A DNA stretch of 64,000 bases, taken from contig NZ_JAKEIT010000013.1 of the NCBI RefSeq assembly GCF_021474685.1, positions 1 through 64,000 on the forward strand, read 5' to 3'. A program made the position numbers and the translations under genes. Shown in pieces: positions 17,266 through 25,661 of the stretch. The notes beneath the pieces were generated by a model that saw only the letters and a list, made by a program, of their open reading frames with translations, made no database searches and had not been told where the DNA came from. Each line of letters starts with the position of its first letter. Position 1 is the first letter of the stretch. This stretch comes from Tetragenococcus halophilus. Its GTDB lineage: Bacteria; Bacillota; Bacilli; Lactobacillales; Enterococcaceae.

Positions 17266-18197
17266 TTAAACAAAGGTTTCATCTTGTTTTTCTTTCTTGA
17301 TAAGAAGAAAAAGACTGTAACGGATGAGTATATAAATACATAAAAAAATAGCAAGAATAACCTGTATATTGGCTATCGCAGCAATGATTTTGCTAAAACT
17401 ATAGCCTTGTATTATAAAAAATTCCGCGGCTTTTTTGTCGCTAAAGCAGAGATGGCAAAGGGAAACGTCGCTGCAGAAAAAGTAGGAAAAAAGATTTGGT
17501 GGTTCATACGAATAAAAAAGTAATAGCCTGATAATGTACTCACTAAGGATAGACTCAGCAATACACTGACTACTTCAACCGAAGGATTTAAAAATGACGA
17601 TAAATACCCTGCTAAACACAAATTAGCAGGTGCTGCAATAATCATATTCGTAGGTTGTAAAAATATAGACATTTTTTTGATAACAAAAATACGATATATA
17701 ACCGGTAGTAATAAAATAGTAAAAAACCCAAGTCCTAAATAAAATAAAATTTTTCCTAAGGTTAACATCGCAAAAACAGGCGCCGTTACACTAGCGACAA
17801 CAAAGCCCACAAACGGTATAAAGTAAGTAGCACAAAAGCCTTCCCAAGTGAACCTATGCAAAAAATTGTTGAAAATAAAAATTAACAAGATAAAGTGCAG
17901 AACTAAGCCAATGAACCATATAAACTTGGCGAAATTTTCATTTAAAAAAAGTAAATAAGTTGAAAAAACGATCAAAGCCATAGGAAAAGTTACAGAACTG
18001 CTGGCAATAACAGGATTTGTTAACTCTAACCTCACTAGTTTAGCTGATGTAAATAGTTTGATTATAATTAATATTAAAATAAGACTAGCAATTATACCAC
18101 AGAGAATATACATTACAGAGGATATCTCTTTTAAGATATTTCCCAAAGTTAAAAAAGCAAGAGCCACTCCAGCGATAGGTAAAGGTAATTTCTGCAT
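17266..18197 (-). pseudogene. TDT-family (TehA/SLAC1-like) transporter, reading frame broken near the C-terminus
   Basis: The open frame from 18197 runs 261 residues to a stop at 17412. It is a multi-helix membrane protein that resembles the tellurite-resistance/dicarboxylate transporter (TDT) family: LPLPIAGVALAFLTLGN at the start, an FPMAL helix, and LQPTNMIIAAPANLCLAGYL. The frame is lost at ACAAAAAAGCC (about 17428-17439). Reading back by one base there gives another 54 residues, with a further membrane helix and a basic tail, to a stop at 17266. That totals 310 residues, the usual family length. Either one A was lost from a seven-A run, or the A-AAA-AAG heptamer allows -1 frameshifting. 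A lone deletion is simpler. The gene follows the C_GCAxxG_C_C gene by 3 bases. Confidence 0.75.
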
Positions 18198-18200
18198 AAG

Positions 18201-18680
18201 TTAATCCTTACTCTCCTCTCCTACAATAGGTAAATCTTTTTCTCTTGCTATGATGCGCGCCAAATCCTCTGCTACTTCACCTGTAAAACGCACACATTGT
18301 TTTTTATGTTCAGGAGAACCCATTTCAAATTTGTGAGTTAAAATACTACAGCAAGCAACTCGATTACGTGCTAAAAATTTCTTATGTAATTCTTGGGATA
18401 GTTCCAATGTTTTTTCACTTTTATCTCTTTGCCCCCCAGTGGTTCGTCCAAAAGCGTATCCAATACACATTACACCACCTGAAATCGCACCACACATACA
18501 TTTGCTACGACCTACTCCTATGGGAAAACCTGAAGCTGCCGCAATCAGCTCTTCAGGCATATCATCTAAAAGCGTTTCTTTGAATGCGGATACAATTCCT
18601 TCTGAACAATACATGCCCCCATCACGATAATTTTCTTCAGCTGCTTCTCGGATCTTTTTTACATCAATTTCTTTTAACAT
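18201..18680 (-). CDS. C_GCAxxG_C_C family protein
   Basis: 159-residue cytosolic protein of a cysteine-rich family named after its motif. Here the motif appears as MYCSEG, then CMCGAISGGVMCIG, then CCSIL and a last Cys in HKKQCVRF. The conserved cysteines suggest a metal or redox centre, but no reaction is known. I chose ATG 18680, preceded by AAGGAG; an upstream frame start would add 27 residues without a ribosome site. It forms a two-gene unit with the broken TDT transporter. Confidence 0.85.
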   Translation of the reverse strand: MLKEIDVKKIREAAEENYRDGGMYCSEGIVSAFKETLLDDMPEELIAAASGFPIGVGRSKCMCGAISGGVMCIGYAFGRTTGGQRDKSEKTLELSQELHKKFLARNRVACCSILTHKFEMGSPEHKKQCVRFTGEVAEDLARIIAREKDLPIVGEESKD

Positions 18681-18763
18681 TTTTTCGCTCCTTAATAAAC
18701 TTTCCGCTATCTCAAACAAAGTATAACACTTTCTAAGAGTTATTAAAATATTTTTTTGCACAA

Positions 18764-19606
18764 CTAATTATTTTTTATTTTATGCCATCTTCTCCGAATT
18801 TCTCCTCTTAAATATTGGTAGAACAAAAAACGTTGTCGATATCTTTTGATTCGTTTATATCTTTTTGGATTCTTTTTATAAAATTGTTGATAATGATTTT
18901 CAACTGGCCAAAAAGTACTTATCGCTTTAATTTCTGTGATGATCGGTTGCTTATATCTAGCTGATTCAATCATTTTTTGCTTTGATTTTTCTGCAATTTT
19001 TCGTTGCTGCTCATTTCTTACAAAAATAATAGGGCGATATTGATTCCCTCTGTCTTGAAATTGGCCTTGGTTATCTGTTGGATCTATAAGTTGCCAATAT
19101 AAATCCACTAATTCTTGATAGCTAATCTTGCGCGTATCAAATATGATTTCAACTGCTTCAACGTGCCCTGTGCCACCACTAAGAACGTCATCATAACTTG
19201 GCTGTTGGGTGTCACCTCCGGTAAATCCTGATAAAACAGAATCAATACCTGCTCTTGTTTCAAAAGGCTCTACCATACACCAAAAACAACCACCGCCAAA
19301 TACTGCGTAATCTTGATGAGTGAAATCTTTAATCTTATGTTTTGCAAAATCAAACGGTTCTTCTTCAATAGATTCTCCTAATATTTTTAAATAAAAATCT
19401 GCGACGTCTCCAGTCAAGTTATCCCGTAGCGCAAGTGGACGTAATTTTTCTTCCAATTTTGCCATCTGAACTTTGGAATTCTCATTTGTTTCTAAGGCAT
19501 CTTTTGTGGTTGTTAGTACAGAGCGCTCCCAATCCCGCGTATCTTTATTCAAAATAAGATTATAAAGTTCTCTTAGCGCCTCTTCCCTTGTTAGATTCAT
19601 ATCCAT
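18764..19606 (-). CDS. msrA: Peptide-methionine (S)-S-oxide reductase with N-terminal extension
   Basis: 280-residue protein. From about residue 98 it is a standard MsrA domain, with the catalytic Cys107 in FGGGCFWCMVEPFE, followed by SGGTGHVEAVEI and QFQDRGNQYRP. MsrA repairs oxidised methionine using thioredoxin, which is encoded elsewhere in this window. The first 95 residues form an extra mostly helical, charged region of unknown role. The C-terminal 40 residues are very basic (RYKRIKRYRQR). No fused MsrB domain is present. The gene is monocistronic by spacing and lies 166 bases from the IS element. Confidence 0.88.
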   Translation of the reverse strand: MDMNLTREEALRELYNLILNKDTRDWERSVLTTTKDALETNENSKVQMAKLEEKLRPLALRDNLTGDVADFYLKILGESIEEEPFDFAKHKIKDFTHQDYAVFGGGCFWCMVEPFETRAGIDSVLSGFTGGDTQQPSYDDVLSGGTGHVEAVEIIFDTRKISYQELVDLYWQLIDPTDNQGQFQDRGNQYRPIIFVRNEQQRKIAEKSKQKMIESARYKQPIITEIKAISTFWPVENHYQQFYKKNPKRYKRIKRYRQRFLFYQYLRGEIRRRWHKIKNN

Positions 19607-19772
19607 CCCTCCTAAGAGAATTAGTCAAAAAACACAATGTTCTTTCAAAACAAAACAATTTTACAATATATGTTTCAAAGTAAATAATCCTGCTAATACT
19701 ATTATAAACACTAATTTTTTATACTGCTAATATTCACCATCATGTATACAACAAAGCAAATAGTACTTTATA

Positions 19773-21337
19773 ACTAAAACTTGAAATATAAAAAGTACAC
19801 ATTAAGCCTATGGTATCAAGCAAAAGGACGATAAATTTCATTTCAAGCAACCTTTTTTAACTGTCTTTGTGTTGATTGAGGTAGTTTTTGTATAAACTGA
19901 CTCATGATGTTATTTAAAGTTTCTTCAGAAAGGATCATCTCGTTCGCAAATACTTCCTTAAAAAGCTCGAGAAGTTGGACGATAGCTTCTGAAAAACTAA
20001 TATCAGATAGTTCTTCAATCATCAAATAAAATAACTCGCCCATCGTTCGTTCATCGGCTTGTTCACGATGTTGGACAGCCAGAATGAGATAACTAACGGC
20101 GACTGTAATGGTATGCGCAAAAATCCCATCATAAGAAAGCCCTTGGTACTTGGCTAGACGGAGATGTTGTTTACAGATTTTAAAATACACTTCGATCGAC
20201 CAGCGTTTTCCATATAGCTGAATGATTTCATCTTCGTTCAAAGAAAGATCGGTTGTAGCCAAGACAAGATAATCATTCCGCTTGTTGCGATTTCTCACAT
20301 ACACAAGCTTAATTGGAAGTATCTTACCCTCCAATTAAGATTCAACACAAACAGAAAGAAGATATCTTGAACGACCTCTTCGCTTTTTCTCTATTTGAAA
20401 AATAGTCTTTACATCGACCCACTCGCCGTGATAGCGATAATAGACTTTTTTTGAACGTTTCACCATACAAACGGCATGAAGGTTGAGTCCGCGCAAAGCA
20501 TGAAACATTTTCGGGCTTGAAAACCACGAATCAAAGAGCACATACTTTGCCTGTATTCCTTCTTTTAGAGCAGCTTGAAGAAGTTCTATGAGTACGTCGG
20601 TTCCTTTGCGTTGTGCTTGTGCTTTTCTTCTCCCAGCGTGTGTCCGATGATCTATTTTCTCTACTTCACGTACTTTCTTACTTGCGGACAAAAGGCTAAA
20701 CGCCACAGGCAAAAAGGTATTGCCATCGCTCCAACCAAGTTGAAGAAAACGAAAGCCTTTCTTGTTTTTGTGGTCAGTATGATCGTATTGCCAACCACAA
20801 AGCTCTACATTTTTCGCATTCAAACGCTCATACATGGAATCATCTACGATAAACACTTCTTTACGATCCTTTTCTGTCAACGGACGAATGAAAGCAATGA
20901 CCTGTTTGGATAAGAGAATCAAGAAGCGTTGCCAGTTAATTTTCCCATTGTTTAGTAGGTTGCGAAACGTTTTATCTGAAAATCCTAACTCCTCCTGATG
21001 AAGTTGGAAGTCACGGAAAGCAGAGCGATTGGAAAAGAGGGTGGTTACAAGGTAGCGAAAAAGCACGAGAAAGTTCACTCCTTTTTCCTTTTGTGCATTC
21101 GATTTTTTCGCAATAGTGGATACATTAAACCGTTGGAAAAAAGTATCAATGGAGGATGAAATTTCGTTTTTATTTTGGTTGTTTGATGTTATAATTGACA
21201 TAGCATGAACACTCCTTGGTAGATGGTTTTTTAGTCAATTCTATTTTACCAATTTGGAAAGGTTCGTGCTATTTTTATTAGAACAATCTTAGTTATATCA
21301 AGCCTTTAGTCGGGTTTTCGGTGTTTCAAGTTTTAGT
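19773..21337 (-). mobile_element. IS4-family-like insertion sequence with intact ends and 5-bp target duplication
   Basis: 1565-bp element with 14-bp perfect terminal inverted repeats ACTAAAACTTGAAA / TTTCAAGTTTTAGT. It is flanked on both sides by TTATA (19768-19772 and 21338-21342), a 5-bp target-site duplication. It carries one transposase gene, interrupted by a stop. The clean duplication shows that it inserted as a unit and that the ends have not eroded. Confidence 0.88.
19843..21201 (-). pseudogene. IS4-family transposase with in-frame stop codon
   Basis: The frame runs from ATG 21201 through 288 residues to a TAA at 20335-20337, then continues in the same frame for a further 163 residues to 19843, making about 452 in total. 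DDE-type features lie on both sides of the stop: VDDSMYERLN and LFDSWFSSP before it, YGKRWSIEVYFKICKQHL after it. Because nothing is lost around the stop, a single substitution such as CAA to TAA explains it. Transposition from this copy is probably dead unless the stop is suppressed or an intact copy acts in trans. Confidence 0.85.
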
Positions 21338-21410
21338 TTATAAAAAACAAAACTTTTCAAAAAAGTTGTAAAACTAAACAAGAATAATATTCTTTAAAAG
21401 AATACGTAGA

Positions 21411-21938
21411 TTATAAAAGGTTATTTTTAATAATTTCTATATTGGTATTGATAGCTAAAGTCCCATCTACTATTAAATCTACTTCTTGAATGACAAAATT
21501 TTCATAATCTATAAAAATCGATCGACCAAAATTTAAATAGTGTTCTGTCATACTTTTTATACTACTAGAAGTTTCATCTTTAAAATCTCGTAATAACCTA
21601 CGAGCAAAACAAATATCTAAGGGGGTTTTTACATAGATTACTTTATCAATGATCGCTTTGATAGATTTATGTTTATAACCAAAAGGAAAATCAACAAACA
21701 AGTAAGTATAATTACCGTATACCATTTTTAAATCTTCTAATAGCGCACTAATATCATATTGATTTACAGCTAATTGAATAGGCGTATATAAAGAAGGCGC
21801 AGAAGGAAGCGCATCAATATCATAATCATCAAAAAATAAGCATTTGCTATTTGTATAATTTTTTGCAAGTTCTCGAACAACAGTCGTTTTTCCACTACCA
21901 CCCATACCACTAACAATAACTACTTTACTATTTGTCAT
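21411..21938 (-). CDS. P-loop nucleoside/uridine kinase-like protein
   Basis: 175-residue cytosolic protein with a Walker A motif GMGGSGKTTVV at residues 11-21, a D-rich strand CLFFDDYDIDALP, and a lid-like RRLLRDF segment. The layout suits a small-molecule kinase (uridine kinase-like), but the substrate is unknown. GGAGG precedes the ATG. It lies between the IS element and rlmH, 43 bases upstream of no other gene; the IS insertion upstream of msrA has not disrupted it. Confidence 0.7.
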   Translation of the reverse strand: MTNSKVVIVSGMGGSGKTTVVRELAKNYTNSKCLFFDDYDIDALPSAPSLYTPIQLAVNQYDISALLEDLKMVYGNYTYLFVDFPFGYKHKSIKAIIDKVIYVKTPLDICFARRLLRDFKDETSSSIKSMTEHYLNFGRSIFIDYENFVIQEVDLIVDGTLAINTNIEIIKNNLL

Positions 21939-21981
21939 TTAATAATGTCCTCCTATATTAAAACCAATAGACGCTAACTAT

Positions 21982-22461
21982 TTACTTATGATAAGGCTCA
22001 CCACGATTGATTCGAAAAGCACGATAAATTTGTTCAACTAGAATCAGCCGCATCAACTGATGAGGATAGGTCATTTTTCCAAAAGAGAGCTGTGCGTTAC
22101 TTCTTTTTAAAACTTCTTCACTCAGTCCTAAAGAACCTCCGATAACAAAAGTTAAATGACTCGTTCCTCCTGTTGTTAATTGGTCTATTTGTTTTGCAAA
22201 GGCTTCGCTAGAAGGATTTTTCCCATCAATTGCTAAAGCAAATAAGAACTCTGTATCACGGACTTTTGCTAAGATGCGCTCCCCTTCTTTATCTTTCACT
22301 TTTTTCATTTCTGCTTCGCTCAGATTTTCTGGTGCTTTTTCGTCTGTAACTTCAATCAATTCAATCTTTGTGTATGCTTGCAGCCGTTTGGTATATTCTT
22401 GAATTCCTTGGACAAGATATTTTTCTTTTAATTTTCCTACACTAATAATTTTAATATTCAT
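21982..22461 (-). CDS. rlmH: 23S rRNA (pseudouridine1915-N3)-methyltransferase
   Basis: 159-residue SPOUT-fold enzyme that methylates pseudouridine 1915 in helix 69 of 23S r[22 protein letters not shown] at the start, [17 protein letters not shown], and the C-terminal [21 protein letters not shown] are all diagnostic. The start at 22461 has AAAGGAG upstream and gives exactly the family length. As in many Firmicutes its neighbour is htrA, here divergent across a DnaA-box-rich gap. Confidence 0.96.
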   Translation of the reverse strand: MNIKIISVGKLKEKYLVQGIQEYTKRLQAYTKIELIEVTDEKAPENLSEAEMKKVKDKEGERILAKVRDTEFLFALAIDGKNPSSEAFAKQIDQLTTGGTSHLTFVIGGSLGLSEEVLKRSNAQLSFGKMTYPHQLMRLILVEQIYRAFRINRGEPYHK

Positions 22462-22490
22462 AAAAGACTCCTTTTCAATTTTCAACAAAG

Positions 22491-22709
22491 TTATTCACAA
22501 TTTAAACAGACTTATCCCCAGTTTTCTGTGGATAACATCCCTTTTATCATAAGGTTTTTTATAGGAACGTATGTTTTTAACAAAAATATCCACTTTATCC
22601 ACACCCCTGTGGATAAAAAACACTTCACTTATACACAAGTTTTCCGCAAAATTTTACACAGCTTTTGTGGAATTTTTTTCTTCATTTTTTTGAAATTTTT
22701 TTATCCCAA
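22491..22709. other. DnaA-box cluster between rlmH and htrA
   Basis: The 341-base gap between rlmH and htrA holds three perfect DnaA boxes: TTATCCACA at 22595-22603 on plus, and on minus at 22527-22535 and 22608-22616. Boxes with one mismatch occur at 22491-22499 (TTATTCACA), 22512-22520 (TTATCCCCA) and 22629-22637 (TTATACACA). Weaker ones are near 22586-22594, 22666-22674 and 22701-22709. The surrounding sequence is AT-rich. dnaA and dnaN are not in the window. The cluster could be an origin-linked, DnaA-titrating or DnaA-regulated site. Confidence 0.8.
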
Positions 22710-22802
22710 GTTTTTCATAATTCTTTCAAAGTCTGGCAGTAGACTAAACTTACCTGATAATATTATACTAGGAGTATAGCAATTACCAAGGAGGTAATGA
22801 TC

Positions 22803-24071
22803 ATGGCAAAAAAGAATGTAACACCTGATTCTAAAAAAGGCGGGTGGATTAAAAAATTCGGAATTGGCCTATTAGGTGGATTAATAGGCGGGTTACTTGT
22901 CATTGGCGGCTTTTATTATTTTTCTAATGGTAACCCATTTCAAACAAATGAAGCAACTTCTTCATCTGGCGTAACAGATAATAACGACGACGTACAGGTC
23001 AGTGATGTTAAAGTTGATGCCGATAGTGATACCACAGACGCTGTAGAAAATGTACAAAATGCTGTCGTTTCAGTGATCAATTTACAAAACTCTTCTCCTC
23101 AAGAAAGCGGAGGTATTTTTGGCACCGAGCAACCAGAAGGCAACTCTGAAGACGACGAGGAGCCAGCTGGTGAAGGTAGTGGTGTGATTTACAAAGAAGA
23201 TGGCGGCGATGCCTACATTGTAACAAATAATCACGTAGTTGCCGGACAAAGTGGCTTAGAAGTAGTTATGGCAGACGGTAGTAGAGAACAAGCAGAATTA
23301 GTAGGTACTGATGCTTATACTGACTTAGCCGTATTAAAAATTTCTTCTGATAATGTAGACACAGTAGCTACATTCGGTGATTCTGATGAATTACAAGTAG
23401 GTGAACCAGCGATCGCTATTGGTTCTCCTCTAGGTTCTGATTATGCTAATTCAGTAACCCAAGGAATTATTTCTTCAGTCAATCGTTTAGTATCCAGCCA
23501 AAATGAATCTGGCGAAGATGTGAGCACAAATGCTATTCAAACGGACGCTGCAATCAACCCAGGAAATTCTGGCGGGCCATTGGTCAATGCTGGTGGACAA
23601 GTTGTTGGAATTAACTCCAGTAAAATTGCTAGTTCCGGACAAGCTGGCGTAAGTGTTGAAGGCATGGGCTTTGCTATTCCAAGTAATGATGTAACAGATA
23701 TTATTAATGAATTGGAAGAAAATGGTGAAATTGCTCGTCCAGCGTTAGGCATCTCCATGCTTGATTTAAATACCATTCCTACAGAACAAAGACAACGTGT
23801 TTTACAAATCCCTGAGGATGTAGAAAACGGTGTTGTTGTAGAAAATCCTGGCAATGGTACACCAGCAAGTGATGCAGGATTAGAACAATACGATGTTATT
23901 ACAAAAGTTGATGATAAAGAAATAAAAGATTCTACTGAGCTACGTGCCGCTTTATATGAAAAATCAGTAGGAGATACTTTGAAATTGACTTTTTATCGAC
24001 AAGATGACGCACAATCTGTAAATGTTAAACTATCAGAAGATCAATCAATCATTGAAAGCAACAACGAATAA
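22803..24071 (+). CDS. htrA: HtrA/DegP-type membrane-anchored serine protease
   Basis: 422-residue quality-control protease of the cell surface. A basic start is followed by one membrane segment (about residues 18-40), then a Ser/Asp-rich linker. The protease domain has the triad His144 (TNNHVVAG), Asp174 (YTDLAVLK) and Ser256 (NPGNSGGPL), and a single C-terminal PDZ domain follows (VENPGNGTPASDAGLEQYDVI). AAGGAGG favours the ATG at 22803 over the ATG two codons earlier, which would be too close. A weak promoter (TATACT at 22764-22769) is possible. No CtsR-type operator was seen. Confidence 0.94.
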   Translation: MAKKNVTPDSKKGGWIKKFGIGLLGGLIGGLLVIGGFYYFSNGNPFQTNEATSSSGVTDNNDDVQVSDVKVDADSDTTDAVENVQNAVVSVINLQNSSPQESGGIFGTEQPEGNSEDDEEPAGEGSGVIYKEDGGDAYIVTNNHVVAGQSGLEVVMADGSREQAELVGTDAYTDLAVLKISSDNVDTVATFGDSDELQVGEPAIAIGSPLGSDYANSVTQGIISSVNRLVSSQNESGEDVSTNAIQTDAAINPGNSGGPLVNAGGQVVGINSSKIASSGQAGVSVEGMGFAIPSNDVTDIINELEENGEIARPALGISMLDLNTIPTEQRQRVLQIPEDVENGVVVENPGNGTPASDAGLEQYDVITKVDDKEIKDSTELRAALYEKSVGDTLKLTFYRQDDAQSVNVKLSEDQSIIESNNE

Positions 24072-24077
24072 AACATA

Positions 24078-24116
24078 GAAAAAGCGAGGTCGAAATAAAA
24101 ACGACCTCGCTTTTTT
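24078..24116. terminator. Terminator between htrA and ytpR
   Basis: A perfect stem AAGCGAGGTCG/CGACCTCGCTT with a 9-base loop and A/T flanks; it overlaps the ytpR stop and serves both converging genes. Confidence 0.9.
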
Positions 24117-24726
24117 ATGCTTTCACACTAAACGGTTCTCCTACAACAGTACCTTGCGCTAGTTCTAGTATTCCACGCTTTTCAGAAGCGTTAGGTAAAT
24201 GTAGTTCTCTAGCCGAACAAATCATACCAAAACTTTCAACACCCCGCAGTTTTCCTGGCCAAATTATACTACCATCTGGCATCATCGCTCCAGGTTTAGC
24301 AACGACAACTTTCAACCCTCGACGAATATTAGGCGCACCGCATACAATCTGCAGTGTTTCTTCGTGATCAACTTCAACTTCAGTAACCGATAAATGATCA
24401 CTATCTTTATGGGGTTCACAAGTTTTCACATAACCCACAACAAAGCTAGCTTGTTGTTTGACAGCTAATGTTTCAGTAAATCCAGCTTCTTCTATCACTT
24501 GATTTAATACCTTCATTTGTTCTTTAGTAAGTTGCACTTGTCCAATATCTTGTAAAGCCATCAGTTGTGAAATACCAAAAATATTCCATCCAACTGTGCG
24601 CTTATCTTCTGTTTGAATACGCGCAACTCTTCCCTTGCGTGTAACTTCTTGAATCATTCCTTTATCATCATCTGTAACAATCAATAATGTATCACCGACA
24701 TAGGCTGGATTATAAGCAAAAATCAA
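24115..24726 (-). CDS. ytpR: YtpR-family tRNA-binding-domain protein
   Basis: 203-residue protein. The C-terminal half is the EMAP/tRNA-binding (B1) domain also found at the N-terminus of the PheT subunit: VVGYVKTCEPHKDSDHLSV, VCGAPNIRRGLKVVVAKPGA, and SFGMICSARELHL. The N-terminal 90 residues (FAYNPAYVGDTLLIV..) are specific to YtpR proteins. It is stand-alone, not fused to a synthetase. Exact cellular role is not established. It begins a minus-strand run with the universal stress protein and a thioredoxin-like gene upstream. Confidence 0.88.
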   Translation of the reverse strand: MIFAYNPAYVGDTLLIVTDDDKGMIQEVTRKGRVARIQTEDKRTVGWNIFGISQLMALQDIGQVQLTKEQMKVLNQVIEEAGFTETLAVKQQASFVVGYVKTCEPHKDSDHLSVTEVEVDHEETLQIVCGAPNIRRGLKVVVAKPGAMMPDGSIIWPGKLRGVESFGMICSARELHLPNASEKRGILELAQGTVVGEPFSVKA

Positions 24727-24778
24727 AATTGTTCCTCCTAAAAATTCATTTCACAGCGTATTTTTTCCGTCATTATGT

Positions 24779-25237
24779 CTAAGATTCCTCTATACTTGGC
24801 GTAATCACCAAAACATCACAAGGTGCTTGGCGGATAACATAGCTTGCTATACTACCAGTAATAAAACGTTCTACAGCATTTAAACCAGATTGACCCACCA
24901 TAATTAAATCTACACCATATTTTTCTGGAAGTTCAACAGTTAAAACATTTTTAGCTGATCCATAGACTACTAATCCTTCAACATTTTCAAAAGAAACGGA
25001 GTTGGCGTATGCTTTACATTCTTCGATCAATTCATTCGCATCTTTTTCTTCTTGAGCAAGCACTGATTCACCCAAAGGAGCAAACCCCATTGTTGAAGGA
25101 ACTTGTTGTTCAATTACTTTAACTACCAGCACGCGTCCATTGTTTCTTCTGGCAACCTCAATCGCTTTTTCAAATGCTTCGTTTGCTTGAGAAGAACCAT
25201 CCACGCCAACTAGAACGGTTTGATATGTTTGATCCAT
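24779..25237 (-). CDS. Universal stress protein (UspA family)
   Basis: 152-residue cytosolic protein with the Usp fold: YQTVLVGVDGSSQANEAFEKA at the start, and the ATP-binding-type end GQSGLNAVERFITGSIASYVIRQAPCDVLVI, which fits the G-x2-G-x9-GS/T pattern. I start at ATG 25237 (AAGGG 8 bases before) rather than the GTG three codons earlier. It lies 22 bases after a thioredoxin-like gene, probably in one transcript. Usp proteins aid survival under stress; the specific trigger is unknown. Confidence 0.9.
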   Translation of the reverse strand: MDQTYQTVLVGVDGSSQANEAFEKAIEVARRNNGRVLVVKVIEQQVPSTMGFAPLGESVLAQEEKDANELIEECKAYANSVSFENVEGLVVYGSAKNVLTVELPEKYGVDLIMVGQSGLNAVERFITGSIASYVIRQAPCDVLVITPSIEES

Positions 25238-25259
25238 TTTTCTCACCCTTTGTATTTTT

Positions 25260-25574
25260 TTATCTTACACTGCTCAGAAAATCTTCAATTTCTTCTTTAG
25301 TTTTCCTATTTTTGCTAACAAAGCGTCCACGCTCTTCCCCATTCTTTATTACTACAAAACTAGGAATACCTAAAATGTTCCACATCTTGGCAATGTCTAT
25401 ATATTGATCACGGTCAACTTCAATAAACTGTAAATCAGGGAAATCCGCTTCAATTTCTGGTAAATAAGGTTTAATAAAACGACAATCACCACACCAATCT
25501 GCCATAAAACAAAAAACATTTTCGCCATTTTCTACATAATTAGCTAAATCTTCAACATCTTTTGGAATAATCAT
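25260..25574 (-). CDS. Thioredoxin-like protein with CGDC active site
   Basis: 104-residue protein of the thioredoxin fold. The active site is ADWCGDCRFIKP instead of WCGPC, and the cis-Pro loop is LGIPSFVVI. The CGDC variant occurs in a distinct group of Firmicutes thioredoxin-like proteins whose redox partner is not well known. No signal peptide. It is likely cotranscribed with the universal stress protein gene. It adds a second thiol redox protein to trxA. Confidence 0.87.
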   Translation of the reverse strand: MIIPKDVEDLANYVENGENVFCFMADWCGDCRFIKPYLPEIEADFPDLQFIEVDRDQYIDIAKMWNILGIPSFVVIKNGEERGRFVSKNRKTKEEIEDFLSSVR

Positions 25575-25661
25575 AAGTCGCCAACTTTCTCTTTATATTA
25601 ATCTCATTATAACATTTTTTATGCAAAACCGTTATTTTAACATTTAATGAAAATTAGCTCT

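Noticed and set aside
22528-22779. 83-codon plus-strand frame between rlmH and htrA
   Set aside because: It runs across the DnaA-box cluster, is Phe/Ile-rich from AT-rich DNA, and lacks a ribosome site.
22710-22800. CtsR operator upstream of htrA
   Set aside because: No direct repeat of the GGTCAAA type is present in the gap.
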